From: an uncultured Roseiflexaceae bacterium
Lineage (GTDB): Bacteria; Chloroflexota; Chloroflexia; Chloroflexales; Roseiflexaceae
Reading direction: 5' to 3'
Length of the DNA: 64,000 nt
NCBI GenBank assembly: GCA_937974195.1
Contig: CALJIC010000288.1
Coordinates: 4,748-68,747, forward strand
This document shows, piece after piece, positions 20,028 through 29,441 of this stretch. Below the pieces are notes generated by a model. The model had not been told where the DNA came from and did no database searches. It was given only the letters and a program-made list of their open reading frames with translations. How positions within the stretch are numbered: position 1 is the first letter of the stretch; each line of letters starts with the position of its first letter. Position numbers and translations under genes: made by a program.

Positions 20028-21311
20028 ATGCCCACCGAAGTCAAGATGCCCAAGCTCGGCGAGAGCGTCGTCGAAGGGACGATCAGCCGCTGGCTCAAGC
20101 GGCCCGGCGAGCGCGTCGAGCTGTACGAGCCGCTGCTCGAAGTGCAGACCGACAAGGTGGACACCGAGGTGCCCGCGCCGGCCTCCGGGGTGGTGCGTGA
20201 GATCGCGGTGCCGGAGGGGACGACGGTCAAGGTCGGCACGCTGCTCGCCATCCTGGACGATGCGGACGGGGCGCCTGCGGAGCCGCAGCGCCCGCGTGAG
20301 GAGCCGGCGGCAGCTGCTGAAGCGCCCCCGGCGCAGCCTCCCAAGGCCGACGCGGCCGCGCCCTCCCGGTTCGTGTCCCCGGTCGTCGCGCGCATGGTCC
20401 AGGAGCACGGGCTCGACCTGAGCCAGATCCGCGGCACCGGCGCCGGCGGGCGTGTCTCGAAGAAGGATGTGGAGCGCTTCCTCGCGGAGCGGGAGGCGGC
20501 CGCCGCTCGCAGGCCGCCGGAGGGCGAGGGCGCACCTTCCGCAGAGGAGCGCGCCCCTGTAGTGGAACGCGCCCCCGCCGCGCCCCCCAGCCCGCAGCCC
20601 GCAGCTCCCGCCCTCTCGGACGACATGGAGCTCATCCCGATCTCCCCGATGCGCCGGGCGATCGCCGAGCACATGGAGCGCTCGGTCCGAACGGCGCCGC
20701 ACGTCACCACAGTGTTCGAGGCCGACCTCGGCCGGGTGCTCGCGCACCGCGAGCGCGCCCGCGCCGACTTCGAGCGCCAGGGGGTGCGCCTGACGCTCAC
20801 GCCCTACTTCCTGCAGGCGATCGTCGCCGGGCTGCGCGCCGTCCCCGCGCTCAACAGCACCTGGACCGACGCCGGGATCATCCGCCACCGCCGCGCCCAC
20901 CTCGGCGTCGCGGTCGCGCTCGACGAGGGCCTGGTCGTCCCGGTGATCCGCGACGCGGACGAGAAGAGCCTGCTCGGGCTGGCGCGCGCGGTGAACGACC
21001 TCACCGAGCGGGCGCGCACGCGCCGGCTGGAGCCGGGCGAGACGCAGGGCGGGACCTTCACGCTCACCAACCACGGCATCAGCGGCAGCCTGTTCGCCAC
21101 GCCGATCATCAACCAGCCGCAGGCCGCGATCCTCGGCGTCGGCGCCGTCCAGAAGCGCCCGGTGGTCATCACGCAGGACGGGCTGGACAGCATCGCCATC
21201 CGGCCGATGTGCTACCTGTCGCTCACCTTCGACCACCGGGTGATCGACGGCGCCACTGCGGACGCGTTCCTGGCGACGGTCAAGCGCTTTCTGGAGAGCT
21301 ACGCGGGCTGA
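20028..21311 (+). CDS. 2-oxoacid dehydrogenase E2 (dihydrolipoyl acyltransferase)
   Basis: A 427-residue core enzyme. The N-terminal lipoyl domain carries the lipoylated Lys43 in 'VQTDKVDTEV'. An Ala/Pro linker leads to the peripheral-subunit-binding domain (about 122-160, 'SPVVARMVQEHGLDLSQI'), a second linker, and the catalytic domain with His403 and Asp407 in 'DHRVIDG'. It transfers the acyl group from lipoyl to CoA. Its last 32 bases overlap the 3' end of the convergent MFS gene. Confidence 0.94.
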   Translation: MPTEVKMPKLGESVVEGTISRWLKRPGERVELYEPLLEVQTDKVDTEVPAPASGVVREIAVPEGTTVKVGTLLAILDDADGAPAEPQRPREEPAAAAEAPPAQPPKADAAAPSRFVSPVVARMVQEHGLDLSQIRGTGAGGRVSKKDVERFLAEREAAAARRPPEGEGAPSAEERAPVVERAPAAPPSPQPAAPALSDDMELIPISPMRRAIAEHMERSVRTAPHVTTVFEADLGRVLAHRERARADFERQGVRLTLTPYFLQAIVAGLRAVPALNSTWTDAGIIRHRRAHLGVAVALDEGLVVPVIRDADEKSLLGLARAVNDLTERARTRRLEPGETQGGTFTLTNHGISGSLFATPIINQPQAAILGVGAVQKRPVVITQDGLDSIAIRPMCYLSLTFDHRVIDGATADAFLATVKRFLESYAG

Positions 21312-22479
21312 TCGCGGCGCGCTCCACCGCCGCGCCCGAGACGACGACCAGCACGCCGAGCAGGCCGAGGAACCCCAGCGCCACGCGCAGCGACAGCGCC
21401 TCGGCCACGCTGCCGATCAGCGGCGGGCCGACGAGAAACCCGGTGTAGCCGGCGGTGGCCATCGCGGCGATCGCCGTGCTCGGCGCGATCCCGGGCGTGC
21501 GCGCCGCCGCGCTGAGGATCAGCGGGAAGATGCACGACACGCCCGCGCCCACCAGGCCGTACCCGGCGATCACCAGCGCCGGGACCGGGCTGGCCAGCGC
21601 GAGCGCTATGCCGAGCGCGACCAGCGCCCCGCCGCCGCGCACCATGCGCGTCGTCCCGAGCCTGAGCGTCAGCCAGTCGCCGGTGAGCCGGCCGACCGCC
21701 ATCAGCAGCGCGAACACGGCGTAGCCGGAGGCCGCGAGCCCTGGCCCGGTGCCGATGACATCGCGCAGGTAGATCGCGCCCCAGTCGGCGATCGCGCCCT
21801 CGCAGCACAGGACACCGAAGGCGATCAGGCCCGGCAGCAGCAGCGCCCGCGGCGGCAGCGCGAAGCTCGGGCCGCCCTCCCCGCCGCTCCCCCGGTCGGG
21901 CACCAGCCCGCGGATCGCCACCAGCACGCAGGCCGCGGTGAGCACCGCGACCAGCAGCAGGTGGAAGGCCAGGTCCATGGCCTGCGAGGCGGCGTAGCCG
22001 CCGAGCAGGGCGCCCGCCAGCCCGCCGACGCTCCACAGGCCGTGGAACGAGGCCATGATCGGCTGCCTGTAGCGCGCCTCGACGATCGCCGCCTGCGCGT
22101 TCATCGCGACGTCGAGGCCGCCGTTGAGCGCCCCGAGCAGGAAGAGCGCGAGCATCAGCGCCGGCACGCTCGTCGCCAGGCCGGGCAGGGTCAGCGAGGC
22201 GCAGAACAGCAGCGCGGCGAGCGTCGTGACCCGGCGGCTGCCGATATGGCGGATGAGCACCCCGGTGCTCGGCTGGGCGACCAGCGCCCCGACCGCCGAG
22301 CACAGCAGCACCACCCCCAGCGTCCCCTCGCTGAGCGCCAGCCGCTCCTTGACATCCGGGATACGGGCGATCCAGTTCGAAAGTGCGACGCCGTTGAGGA
22401 AGAAGATCCCGGCGACAGCGAGACGCGCGGTGCGCGGTGGGGCGAGTGGTGAGGCCGCATCCTCACGGGCGATGGTCAT
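21280..22479 (-). CDS. MFS transporter
   Basis: A 399-residue polytopic protein of the major facilitator superfamily with about twelve hydrophobic segments. The N-terminal half carries 'SNWIARIPDVKERLALSEG' and 'GVLIRHIGSRRV', the loop-2/3 pattern of sugar-type MFS proteins (the FucP/YbjJ-like group). The ATG at 22479 has AAGGTG 9 bases upstream. The substrate is unknown; YbjJ-like proteins are often annotated as putative sugar or drug exporters. Its 3' end overlaps E2 on the opposite strand. Confidence 0.82.
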   Translation of the reverse strand: MTIAREDAASPLAPPRTARLAVAGIFFLNGVALSNWIARIPDVKERLALSEGTLGVVLLCSAVGALVAQPSTGVLIRHIGSRRVTTLAALLFCASLTLPGLATSVPALMLALFLLGALNGGLDVAMNAQAAIVEARYRQPIMASFHGLWSVGGLAGALLGGYAASQAMDLAFHLLLVAVLTAACVLVAIRGLVPDRGSGGEGGPSFALPPRALLLPGLIAFGVLCCEGAIADWGAIYLRDVIGTGPGLAASGYAVFALLMAVGRLTGDWLTLRLGTTRMVRGGGALVALGIALALASPVPALVIAGYGLVGAGVSCIFPLILSAAARTPGIAPSTAIAAMATAGYTGFLVGPPLIGSVAEALSLRVALGFLGLLGVLVVVSGAAVERAAISPRSSPESA

Positions 22480-22515
22480 GGCAGGTTCACCTTGTCTAAG
22501 AAGCCGCGTTTTCGC

Positions 22516-22590
22516 GCCGCGCGGGCTCACCCGCGCGGCGCAGTAAAGCAGGGCCCCTGGAGGACTGCAGCCCTCCTGGAGCCCTGCTGC
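22516..22590. other. Two strong intergenic hairpins
   Basis: GCCGCGCGGG-CTCA-CCCGCGCGGC (22516-22539) is a perfect 10-bp hairpin. Beside it, bases about 22548-22590 form a longer imperfect one (GCAGGGCNCCNGGAGG arm). They lie between the LiaF-like gene and the MFS gene, both on the minus strand, and would separate their transcripts although no T-run follows. Confidence 0.55.
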
Positions 22591-22640
22591 GCATTATACC
22601 CGCTTCGGCGCGGCGCCCCAAGCGCACAGACGCCTGTTCG

Positions 22641-23096
22641 CTACTCCCCCTGCCCGATCTTGCGCGTCACACCCTCGTACGCCGCCGGCTCGTCGTGCGG
22701 GCGGGCGTACTGCTCCTCGGCAGGTATCTCAGGATGCGCGCGCTCCTGAGACTCATCGCTGGCCACCTGCAGCACCTCGACACCGCCGAAGACGGCCACC
22801 GCCTTCACCGTCACGCGCGTCTGCGAGCTCGACGCCGCCTGCGCGTCGGCGCCGCGGTGATCGACGCCGCCGAAGATCATGGCCGAGCCCTCGATGCGCA
22901 GCTCGACATCCGCCGGGAAGATCAGCTTGACGCTGCCGAGCACCGCCACCACACTGATGGTGTGATCGCCCGGCTGGAGCGCCTGGCGCGTGAAGTCCGC
23001 TTCGACGCTGCCCAAGATCGCGACGAAGCTCTCCTCCTCCAGCCGCTGCGCGCGATTGACGCTCGTGACACTCGAGAACAGACTCACTGCCGACAC
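22641..23096 (-). CDS. LiaF-like C-terminal domain protein
   Basis: A 151-residue soluble protein made of the beta-helical repeat domain found at the C-terminus of LiaF and related 'cell wall-active antibiotics response' proteins: 'FVAILGSVEADFT', 'VVAVLGSVKLIFP', 'AVAVFGGVEVLQV'. The membrane part of LiaF is missing. The GTG start has AGGAGGG 6 bases upstream. LiaF restrains the LiaRS envelope-stress system in Firmicutes; no LiaRS homologue is adjacent. The C-terminal 40 residues are charged and probably flexible. Confidence 0.72.
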   Translation of the reverse strand: MSAVSLFSSVTSVNRAQRLEEESFVAILGSVEADFTRQALQPGDHTISVVAVLGSVKLIFPADVELRIEGSAMIFGGVDHRGADAQAASSSQTRVTVKAVAVFGGVEVLQVASDESQERAHPEIPAEEQYARPHDEPAAYEGVTRKIGQGE

Positions 23097-23283
23097 GATC
23101 GCCCTCCTTGCTCACCTGCGACACGCCTCGCCGATATTATCGACGAAACGGCCAACATGGGCAACTGCAGCCTTCCAGCCAACACCCCGTGCGCATACGA
23201 CGCTCGCAGCCGGCGTCTTGTTTCGGCGAACTGACGTTCTGATATAATGCCCCGCGTCCGCCGAACAGCAGCCGAGGTATGCC

Positions 23284-24522
23284 ATGCACCTGTCACAGGA
23301 TCATGTCCGCGCGCTGATGCTCGCCGCCCAGGGGCTGCTCGCGCCCCCCGCCGCCCCGGCCACAAAGGCCGATGTCCTCGCAGCCATCCGGCGCATGGGC
23401 GCGCTGCAGATCGACACGATTCACGTGGTGGCGCGCAGCCCATATCTTGTGCTCTGGAGCCGCCTCGGCGCCTACCAGCCCCGCTGGCTCGACGAGCTGC
23501 TCGCCGAGGGCGCGATCTTCGAGTACTGGTCCCACGAGGCCTGCTTCCTGCCGATCGAGGACTACCCGCTCTACCGCCGGCTGATGCTCGAGGGGCTGGG
23601 GCGCCCCTCGTGGAACGTGCACCGCTGGCTCGACGCGCACCGCGCCGACGTCGATCGCGTCATGGCGGTCATCCGCGCCAACGGCGCGGTGCGCTCCGCG
23701 GACTTCGAGCGCACCGACGGGCAGAGGGGCGCCTGGTGGAACTGGAAGATCGAGAAGGAGGTGCTCGAGGCGCTCTACACCGCCGGCGACCTGATGATCG
23801 CCCGGCGCGAGAACTTCCAGCGCGTCTACGACCTGCGCGAGCGCGTGCTCCCCACCTGGGACGACTCGCAGGCCCCGTCGCTCGAAGCGACCCGCCGCGC
23901 GCTGGCGCTCAAGACCGTGCGCGCCCTCGGCGTGACGCCGCCGCGCTGGCTGGCGGACTACTTCCGGGCGCGCCGGCAGAACAGCGCCCGGCTGCTGGAG
24001 CAGCTCGCCAGCGAGGGCGAGGTCGTGCCGGTCACAGTCGAGGGCTGGAGCGAGCCCGGCTACATCCACCCGGACAACCTCGCGCTGGCCGAGGCCGCGG
24101 CCGCCGGGCAGCTCCGCCCCACCTACACGACCCTGCTCTCGCCGTTCGACCCGCTGGTCTGGGACCGGCGGCGCGCGCTCGAGCTGTTCGGCTTCGAGTA
24201 CCGGATCGAGTGCTACACGCCGGCGCCGGCGCGGCGCTACGGCTACTTCACGCTGCCGATCCTGCGCCGCGGGCAGCTCATCGGCCGGCTCGACCCCAAG
24301 GCGCACCGCAAGGAGCGGGTCTTCGAGGTCAAGGCGCTGTACCTCGAGCCCGGCGTCCCCGTGACCGATGCGCTCGTCGCCGATCTCGGGGAGGCGCTCC
24401 AGAGCTGCGCCGCCTGGCACGGGACGCCCGAGGTCGTCGTGCGCCGCTCGGAGCCGCCGGAGCTGGCCGAGCAGCTGCAGGCCACCCTCGCCTCTAACAA
24501 ATCTCCTACCGTAGACGTTTGA
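23284..24522 (+). CDS. YcaQ-like winged-helix DNA glycosylase
   Basis: A 412-residue protein of the YcaQ/AlkX family, whose characterised members unhook DNA interstrand crosslinks. Family features: 'MGALQIDTIHVVARSPYLVLWSRLG' (key Gln-x-Asp in 'LQIDTI'), 'EYWSHEACFLP', and the C-terminal 'LSPFDPLVWDRRRALELFGF'. A TATAAT at 23243-23248 probably drives it. It would act in the cytoplasm in DNA repair. The gene stands alone. Confidence 0.85.
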   Translation: MHLSQDHVRALMLAAQGLLAPPAAPATKADVLAAIRRMGALQIDTIHVVARSPYLVLWSRLGAYQPRWLDELLAEGAIFEYWSHEACFLPIEDYPLYRRLMLEGLGRPSWNVHRWLDAHRADVDRVMAVIRANGAVRSADFERTDGQRGAWWNWKIEKEVLEALYTAGDLMIARRENFQRVYDLRERVLPTWDDSQAPSLEATRRALALKTVRALGVTPPRWLADYFRARRQNSARLLEQLASEGEVVPVTVEGWSEPGYIHPDNLALAEAAAAGQLRPTYTTLLSPFDPLVWDRRRALELFGFEYRIECYTPAPARRYGYFTLPILRRGQLIGRLDPKAHRKERVFEVKALYLEPGVPVTDALVADLGEALQSCAAWHGTPEVVVRRSEPPELAEQLQATLASNKSPTVDV

Positions 24523-24547
24523 TCGGCAGGCGCAGGTAGAGTACAAT
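24519..24547 (+). promoter_or_regulatory. Promoter of the FmdB-family gene
   Basis: TTGATC (24519-24524), 17-base spacer, TACAAT (24542-24547). The -35 box overlaps the stop codon of the YcaQ-like gene. Confidence 0.6.
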
Positions 24548-24594
24548 ATGGACCGAATGCGAATAGCTTCGACCGCCAGGAGGTTTGGAAGGTT

Positions 24595-24876
24595 ATGCCG
24601 ACCTATGTCTACGCCTGTGATTCGTGTGGCGCCCAGTTTGAACAGTTTCAGTCCTTCAGAGATGAGCCGCTGCAGACTTGCCCGCGGTGCAGCGGCGGGG
24701 TGCGCCGCGTTTTCCAGCCCGTAGGCATTGTTTTCAAAGGTTCGGGTTGGTATATCACCGATAGCCGCAAGACCGACAGCGCCAGCGTCGGCTCTGATAG
24801 CAGCTCGAAGACTGAGAAGTCTGAGTCGAAGAGCGAGACAACGAGCAGCAGTGACTCGAAGCCCGCGACAGATTAA
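24595..24876 (+). CDS. FmdB-family zinc-ribbon protein
   Basis: A 93-residue protein with an N-terminal zinc ribbon, 'YVYACDSCGAQF' and 'QTCPRCSGGVRRVF' (two CxxC pairs), typical of the FmdB putative regulatory family. A Ser/Lys/Thr-rich low-complexity tail covers about residues 62-93. AGGAGG precedes the ATG. Function is unproven; the family was first linked to formamidase gene regulation. Confidence 0.85.
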   Translation: MPTYVYACDSCGAQFEQFQSFRDEPLQTCPRCSGGVRRVFQPVGIVFKGSGWYITDSRKTDSASVGSDSSSKTEKSESKSETTSSSDSKPATD

Positions 24877-24904
24877 CCGACCGACCCTGCAGGGCCTCAC
24901 GTAT

Positions 24905-24926
24905 GCCTCCCGGGAACCCCGGAGGC
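24905..24926. other. Intergenic hairpin after the FmdB gene
   Basis: GCCTCCCGGG-AA-CCCCGGAGGC pairs at 9 of 10 positions. It lies 29 bases past the FmdB stop in the gap before cysE and probably ends or attenuates transcription, although no T-run follows. Confidence 0.5.
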
Positions 24927-25081
24927 GCGCGGCCAGAGCTACCTGCACCTGTCGTTAGGGGCGATGTCGGGCGTAGGAGCGAGGAGGCGTATCGGCGTAC
25001 GTCCCGCACCTTCGTCCGTACAGCGCCCCTCGTGTGTGTGCAGCGCTCCGGCGTGCTCCTTCGGCTCACGGGAGGTTCTTT

Positions 25082-25855
25082 ATGTCCAACGACCACCCAC
25101 TGCGCATCCTGCGCGATGACATACGGGCGATCTTTCTCAACGACCCGGCCGCGCGCAACCTGGCCGAGGTCCTGCTCTACCCCGGCCTCCACGCGATCAT
25201 CATGCACCGCATCGCCCACTTCCTCTGGCGGCGGCGCGTGCCCTTCCTCCCGCGGCTGATCTCGCAGATCAGCCGCTTCCTGACCGGCATCGAGATCCAC
25301 CCCGGCGCCCGGATCGGCCGCGGGTTCTTCATCGACCACGGCATGGGCGTGGTGATCGGCGAGACGACCGAGATCGGCGACTGGGTGATGCTCTACCAGG
25401 GCGTGACCCTGGGCGGCACCGGCAAGCAGACGGGCAAGCGCCACCCGACCGTCGAGGACCACGCGATCATCGGCGTCGGCGCGATCGTCCTCGGCGCGAT
25501 CACCGTCGGCAAGGGCGCCCGCGTCGGCGGCGGCGCGGTGGTGGTGAAGGACGTCCCGCCCTACTCGACCGCCGTGGGCGTCCCCGCGCGCATCGTCGCC
25601 CACCGCGACCCGGTGACGGGCGAGACGCGGCGCGTGGAGCAGCTGCCGGACCCGGAGGCCGAGATGCTGCGCGGCCTGCGGGCCAAGGTTCTGGAGCTCG
25701 AAGAGCGGCTCACCGAGCTGGAGATCGCCACCGACCACCACACGCTCGAGCACCACCAGCCCTACGACGCGCTCCCGGCCCAGCTGTGGGCCTCGCTCGG
25801 CGAGAATGGCGCGGTGAAGGACTACGACGAGTTTACGTCCGGCGGGGGTATCTAG
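25082..25855 (+). CDS. cysE: Serine O-acetyltransferase
   Basis: A 257-residue left-handed beta-helix enzyme that acetylates serine with acetyl-CoA, the first step of cysteine synthesis. The ATG at 25082 has GGGAGG 6 bases upstream. Family signatures: 'GIEIHPGARIGRGFFIDHGMG' (hexapeptide repeats with the catalytic His in 'DHG'), 'GVTLGGTGKQTGKRHPT' and 'PARIV'. A 50-residue charged tail with a short coiled coil follows the helix. It is directly upstream of cysS, so cysteine supply and its loading onto tRNA are probably co-expressed. Confidence 0.93.
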   Translation: MSNDHPLRILRDDIRAIFLNDPAARNLAEVLLYPGLHAIIMHRIAHFLWRRRVPFLPRLISQISRFLTGIEIHPGARIGRGFFIDHGMGVVIGETTEIGDWVMLYQGVTLGGTGKQTGKRHPTVEDHAIIGVGAIVLGAITVGKGARVGGGAVVVKDVPPYSTAVGVPARIVAHRDPVTGETRRVEQLPDPEAEMLRGLRAKVLELEERLTELEIATDHHTLEHHQPYDALPAQLWASLGENGAVKDYDEFTSGGGI

Positions 25856-25856
25856 G

Positions 25857-25903
25857 GCGCATCCGTAAGCCTGGAGGCGCCTACCGGCCTCCGGCGGATG
25901 CGC
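25857..25903 (+). other. Nested hairpin between cysE and cysS
   Basis: GCGCATCCG (25857-25865) pairs perfectly with CGGATGCGC (25895-25903) and encloses a second stem GGAGGC/GCCTCC (25873-25878 with 25887-25892). It fills most of the intercistronic gap. No T-box consensus was found, and no T-run follows. Confidence 0.6.
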
Positions 25904-25924
25904 GGACGACAATTGAGTGAAGCC

Positions 25925-27346
<1,422 letters not shown>

Positions 27347-27359
27347 CGACGTCTCGGCC

Positions 27360-27404
27360 GGCTGTGTCTGTGTGCGGCAGGCTCGCCGCCGCGCGGACAC
27401 AGCC
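27360..27404 (+). other. Nested hairpin between cysS and prmA
   Basis: GGCTGTGTCTG (27360-27370) pairs with CGGACACAGCC (27394-27404) over 10 of 11 bases and encloses a GCGGC/GCCGC stem. The architecture is the same as the hairpin between cysE and cysS, but the sequence is different. Confidence 0.55.
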
Positions 27405-27421
27405 TCTCTGGATGGCACCGA

Positions 27422-28402
27422 ATGAGCTGGCTTGAACTCTCCGTAGAATGTGAGCCCGAGGCCGTCGAGTCGGTGAGCGAGCTGCTGGCGCGCTACGGCT
27501 ACAACGGCGGGGTGGCGATCGAGCAGCCGATCATCCCCGGCGCCGACGGCCCGGAGTACACCCACGACGCCACGCGGCCGGTCGTGGTCCGCACCTACCT
27601 GCCGCTCGACGAGCAGGCCGAGGAGACGCGCTCGCGCGTCGAGCAGGGGCTGTGGTTCCTGGGCATGATGCGCCACGTCGGCCCGCTCCAGACGCGCCCG
27701 CTCGAGGAGCAGGACTGGGCCAACGCCTGGAAGCGCTACTACAGCATCCAGCGCATCGGCGCCCGGACGGTGGTGGTGCCCTCCTGGCTCGACTACCAGC
27801 CGCAGCCCGGCGACCTGGTGCTGCGGCTCGACCCCGGCATGGCCTTCGGCACCGGGCTGCACGCCACGACCCGCCTGTGCGTCGCGCTGCTGGAGGAGTA
27901 CGCCCGGCCGGGCATGGCGACGCTCGACCTCGGCTGCGGCTCGGGCATCCTGGCGGTGGCCGCCGCGCTGCTCGGCGCGCGCCCGGTCCTGGCGCTGGAC
28001 ACCGACCCGATCGCGGTCACGGCGACGCGCGAGAACGCCGAGCGGAACGGCGTCGCTGACATCGTCACCGTGGCCGAGGGCAGCCTCGGCGCCGGGGCCA
28101 CGTTCGGTCACTGGCTGTACGGGCCGGATACCGGCGAGCGGACGACTGCCGGCGGAGCGCAGCGCCCCACATCCCAGGCCGAGCGGTTCGACCTGATCGT
28201 CGCGAATATCATCGCCAAGGTCCATGTGGCGCTCGGCGCCGACTACGTCGACGCGCTCGTGCCCGGCGGCCTGCTGATCGTCTCCGGGATCATCGCCGAC
28301 CGCGAGCCGGAGGTCGTCCAGGCCTTCGCCGAGGTGAGCCTTGAGCCGGTCGAGCGGCGCCAGGAGGGCGACTGGGTCGCGCTGGTCTACCGGCGGCCCT
28401 GA
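27422..28402 (+). CDS. prmA: Ribosomal protein L11 methyltransferase
   Basis: A 326-residue SAM-dependent methyltransferase that trimethylates ribosomal protein L11. The N-terminal substrate-recognition domain ('MSWLELSVECEPEAVESV') is typical. Motif I is 'TLDLGCGSGILAVAA' and the catalytic-loop motif is 'FDLIVANIIAKV'. An Ala/Gly-rich insertion of about 25 residues precedes that motif. The ribosome site is weak. It is followed 22 bases later by rsmE, a common neighbour. Confidence 0.9.
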   Translation: MSWLELSVECEPEAVESVSELLARYGYNGGVAIEQPIIPGADGPEYTHDATRPVVVRTYLPLDEQAEETRSRVEQGLWFLGMMRHVGPLQTRPLEEQDWANAWKRYYSIQRIGARTVVVPSWLDYQPQPGDLVLRLDPGMAFGTGLHATTRLCVALLEEYARPGMATLDLGCGSGILAVAAALLGARPVLALDTDPIAVTATRENAERNGVADIVTVAEGSLGAGATFGHWLYGPDTGERTTAGGAQRPTSQAERFDLIVANIIAKVHVALGADYVDALVPGGLLIVSGIIADREPEVVQAFAEVSLEPVERRQEGDWVALVYRRP

Positions 28403-28424
28403 GGGCCCATACGACAGACAGGCG

Positions 28425-29264
28425 ATGCCCCGACGACCCCGCGAGACAACCAGCAGCAACACCTACCGCTTCTTCGTCGACCCCGCCGCGTTCGAGGGCG
28501 AACGGTTCACGAGCGGCGACCCGGAGCTCGCGCGCCAGATCGGCGGCGTGCTGCGCCTCGGCCCCGGCGATCGGATCGTGGCGCTCGACGGCGAGGGCTG
28601 GGAGCACGTCGTCGCGCTGGAGCGCGTGGACCGGCGCGGCGCGGTGACCGGCCGGATCGAGCGCCGCACCGCGGCCGCGGGCGAGCCGCGGGCGCAGCTC
28701 ACGCTCTACCTGCCGCTCATCCGGCCGGAGCGCTTCGAGTGGGCGCTCCAGAAGGGCACCGAGCTCGGCGCCACGGCCTTCGTGCCGACGATCTGCGCCC
28801 ACAGCTTCTCGGAGGGCGGCCCAGCCGCCGGCAAGCTGCTCCGCTGGCGCAAGATCCTGCGCGAGGCGGCCGAGCAGTCCCGCCGCGGGCGCCTGCCGCG
28901 CCTGGAGTCCCCGATCCCCTTCGCCGACGCCTGCGCGCGCGCCGGTGCGGCGGGCCACGCGCTGCTGCTGTGGGAGGGCCAGGGCGCCGCCGGGCTACGC
29001 GAGGTGCTGCGGCGCCTCACGGATCGGGGGCGGCCGATAGAGCACGGCGCCCCCGACGCCGCCGGGCACGATGCGCCAGCGCCGGACCTTCGCGCCTGGT
29101 CGATCCTGAGCGGCCCTGAGGGCGGGCTCAGCGAGGAGGAGCGGCGCCTCGCCGACCGCCATGGTATCATTCCCGTATCGCTTGGCCCACGGACGCTGCG
29201 CGCCGAGACCGCACCCATCGCCGCCGCTGCAGCGGTATTGTATGAGGTGGGGGATCTTGAGTGA
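28425..29264 (+). CDS. rsmE: 16S rRNA m3U1498 methyltransferase
   Basis: A 279-residue SPOUT-class enzyme with the RsmE pattern: an N-terminal PUA-like part ('YRFFVDPAAFEGERF', 'HVVALERV'), 'LIRPERFEWALQKGTELGA', 'SEQSRRG'-type helix ('AAEQSRRGRLP'), and the trefoil-knot SAM site 'ILSGPEGGLSEEE' with 'VSLGPRTLRAETAPIAA'. An insertion of about 25 residues sits before 'LSGPEGG'. The ATG at 28425 removes an N-terminal extension that would overlap prmA. Confidence 0.92.
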   Translation: MPRRPRETTSSNTYRFFVDPAAFEGERFTSGDPELARQIGGVLRLGPGDRIVALDGEGWEHVVALERVDRRGAVTGRIERRTAAAGEPRAQLTLYLPLIRPERFEWALQKGTELGATAFVPTICAHSFSEGGPAAGKLLRWRKILREAAEQSRRGRLPRLESPIPFADACARAGAAGHALLLWEGQGAAGLREVLRRLTDRGRPIEHGAPDAAGHDAPAPDLRAWSILSGPEGGLSEEERRLADRHGIIPVSLGPRTLRAETAPIAAAAAVLYEVGDLE

Positions 29265-29441
29265 CACGACGCACGCGGCGGCCCTGCCCCGCGCCCCACT
29301 GCCACAAACATCTCCCGCAGCCGATCTGAGCCAAAGCCGCTGCAGTTCCGATCAGCAGCGGGCTTTCACGCGGATCTATAGTCACGGGGACATTATCGGC
29401 ACATAGACCCTTGCGCCCAGCGAAGCTCGGAGGAACGCCCC

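Noticed and set aside
24877..25081. T-box riboswitch upstream of cysE
   Set aside because: The conserved AGGGTGGNACCGCG element and the specifier-loop arrangement were not found; only a hairpin is present.
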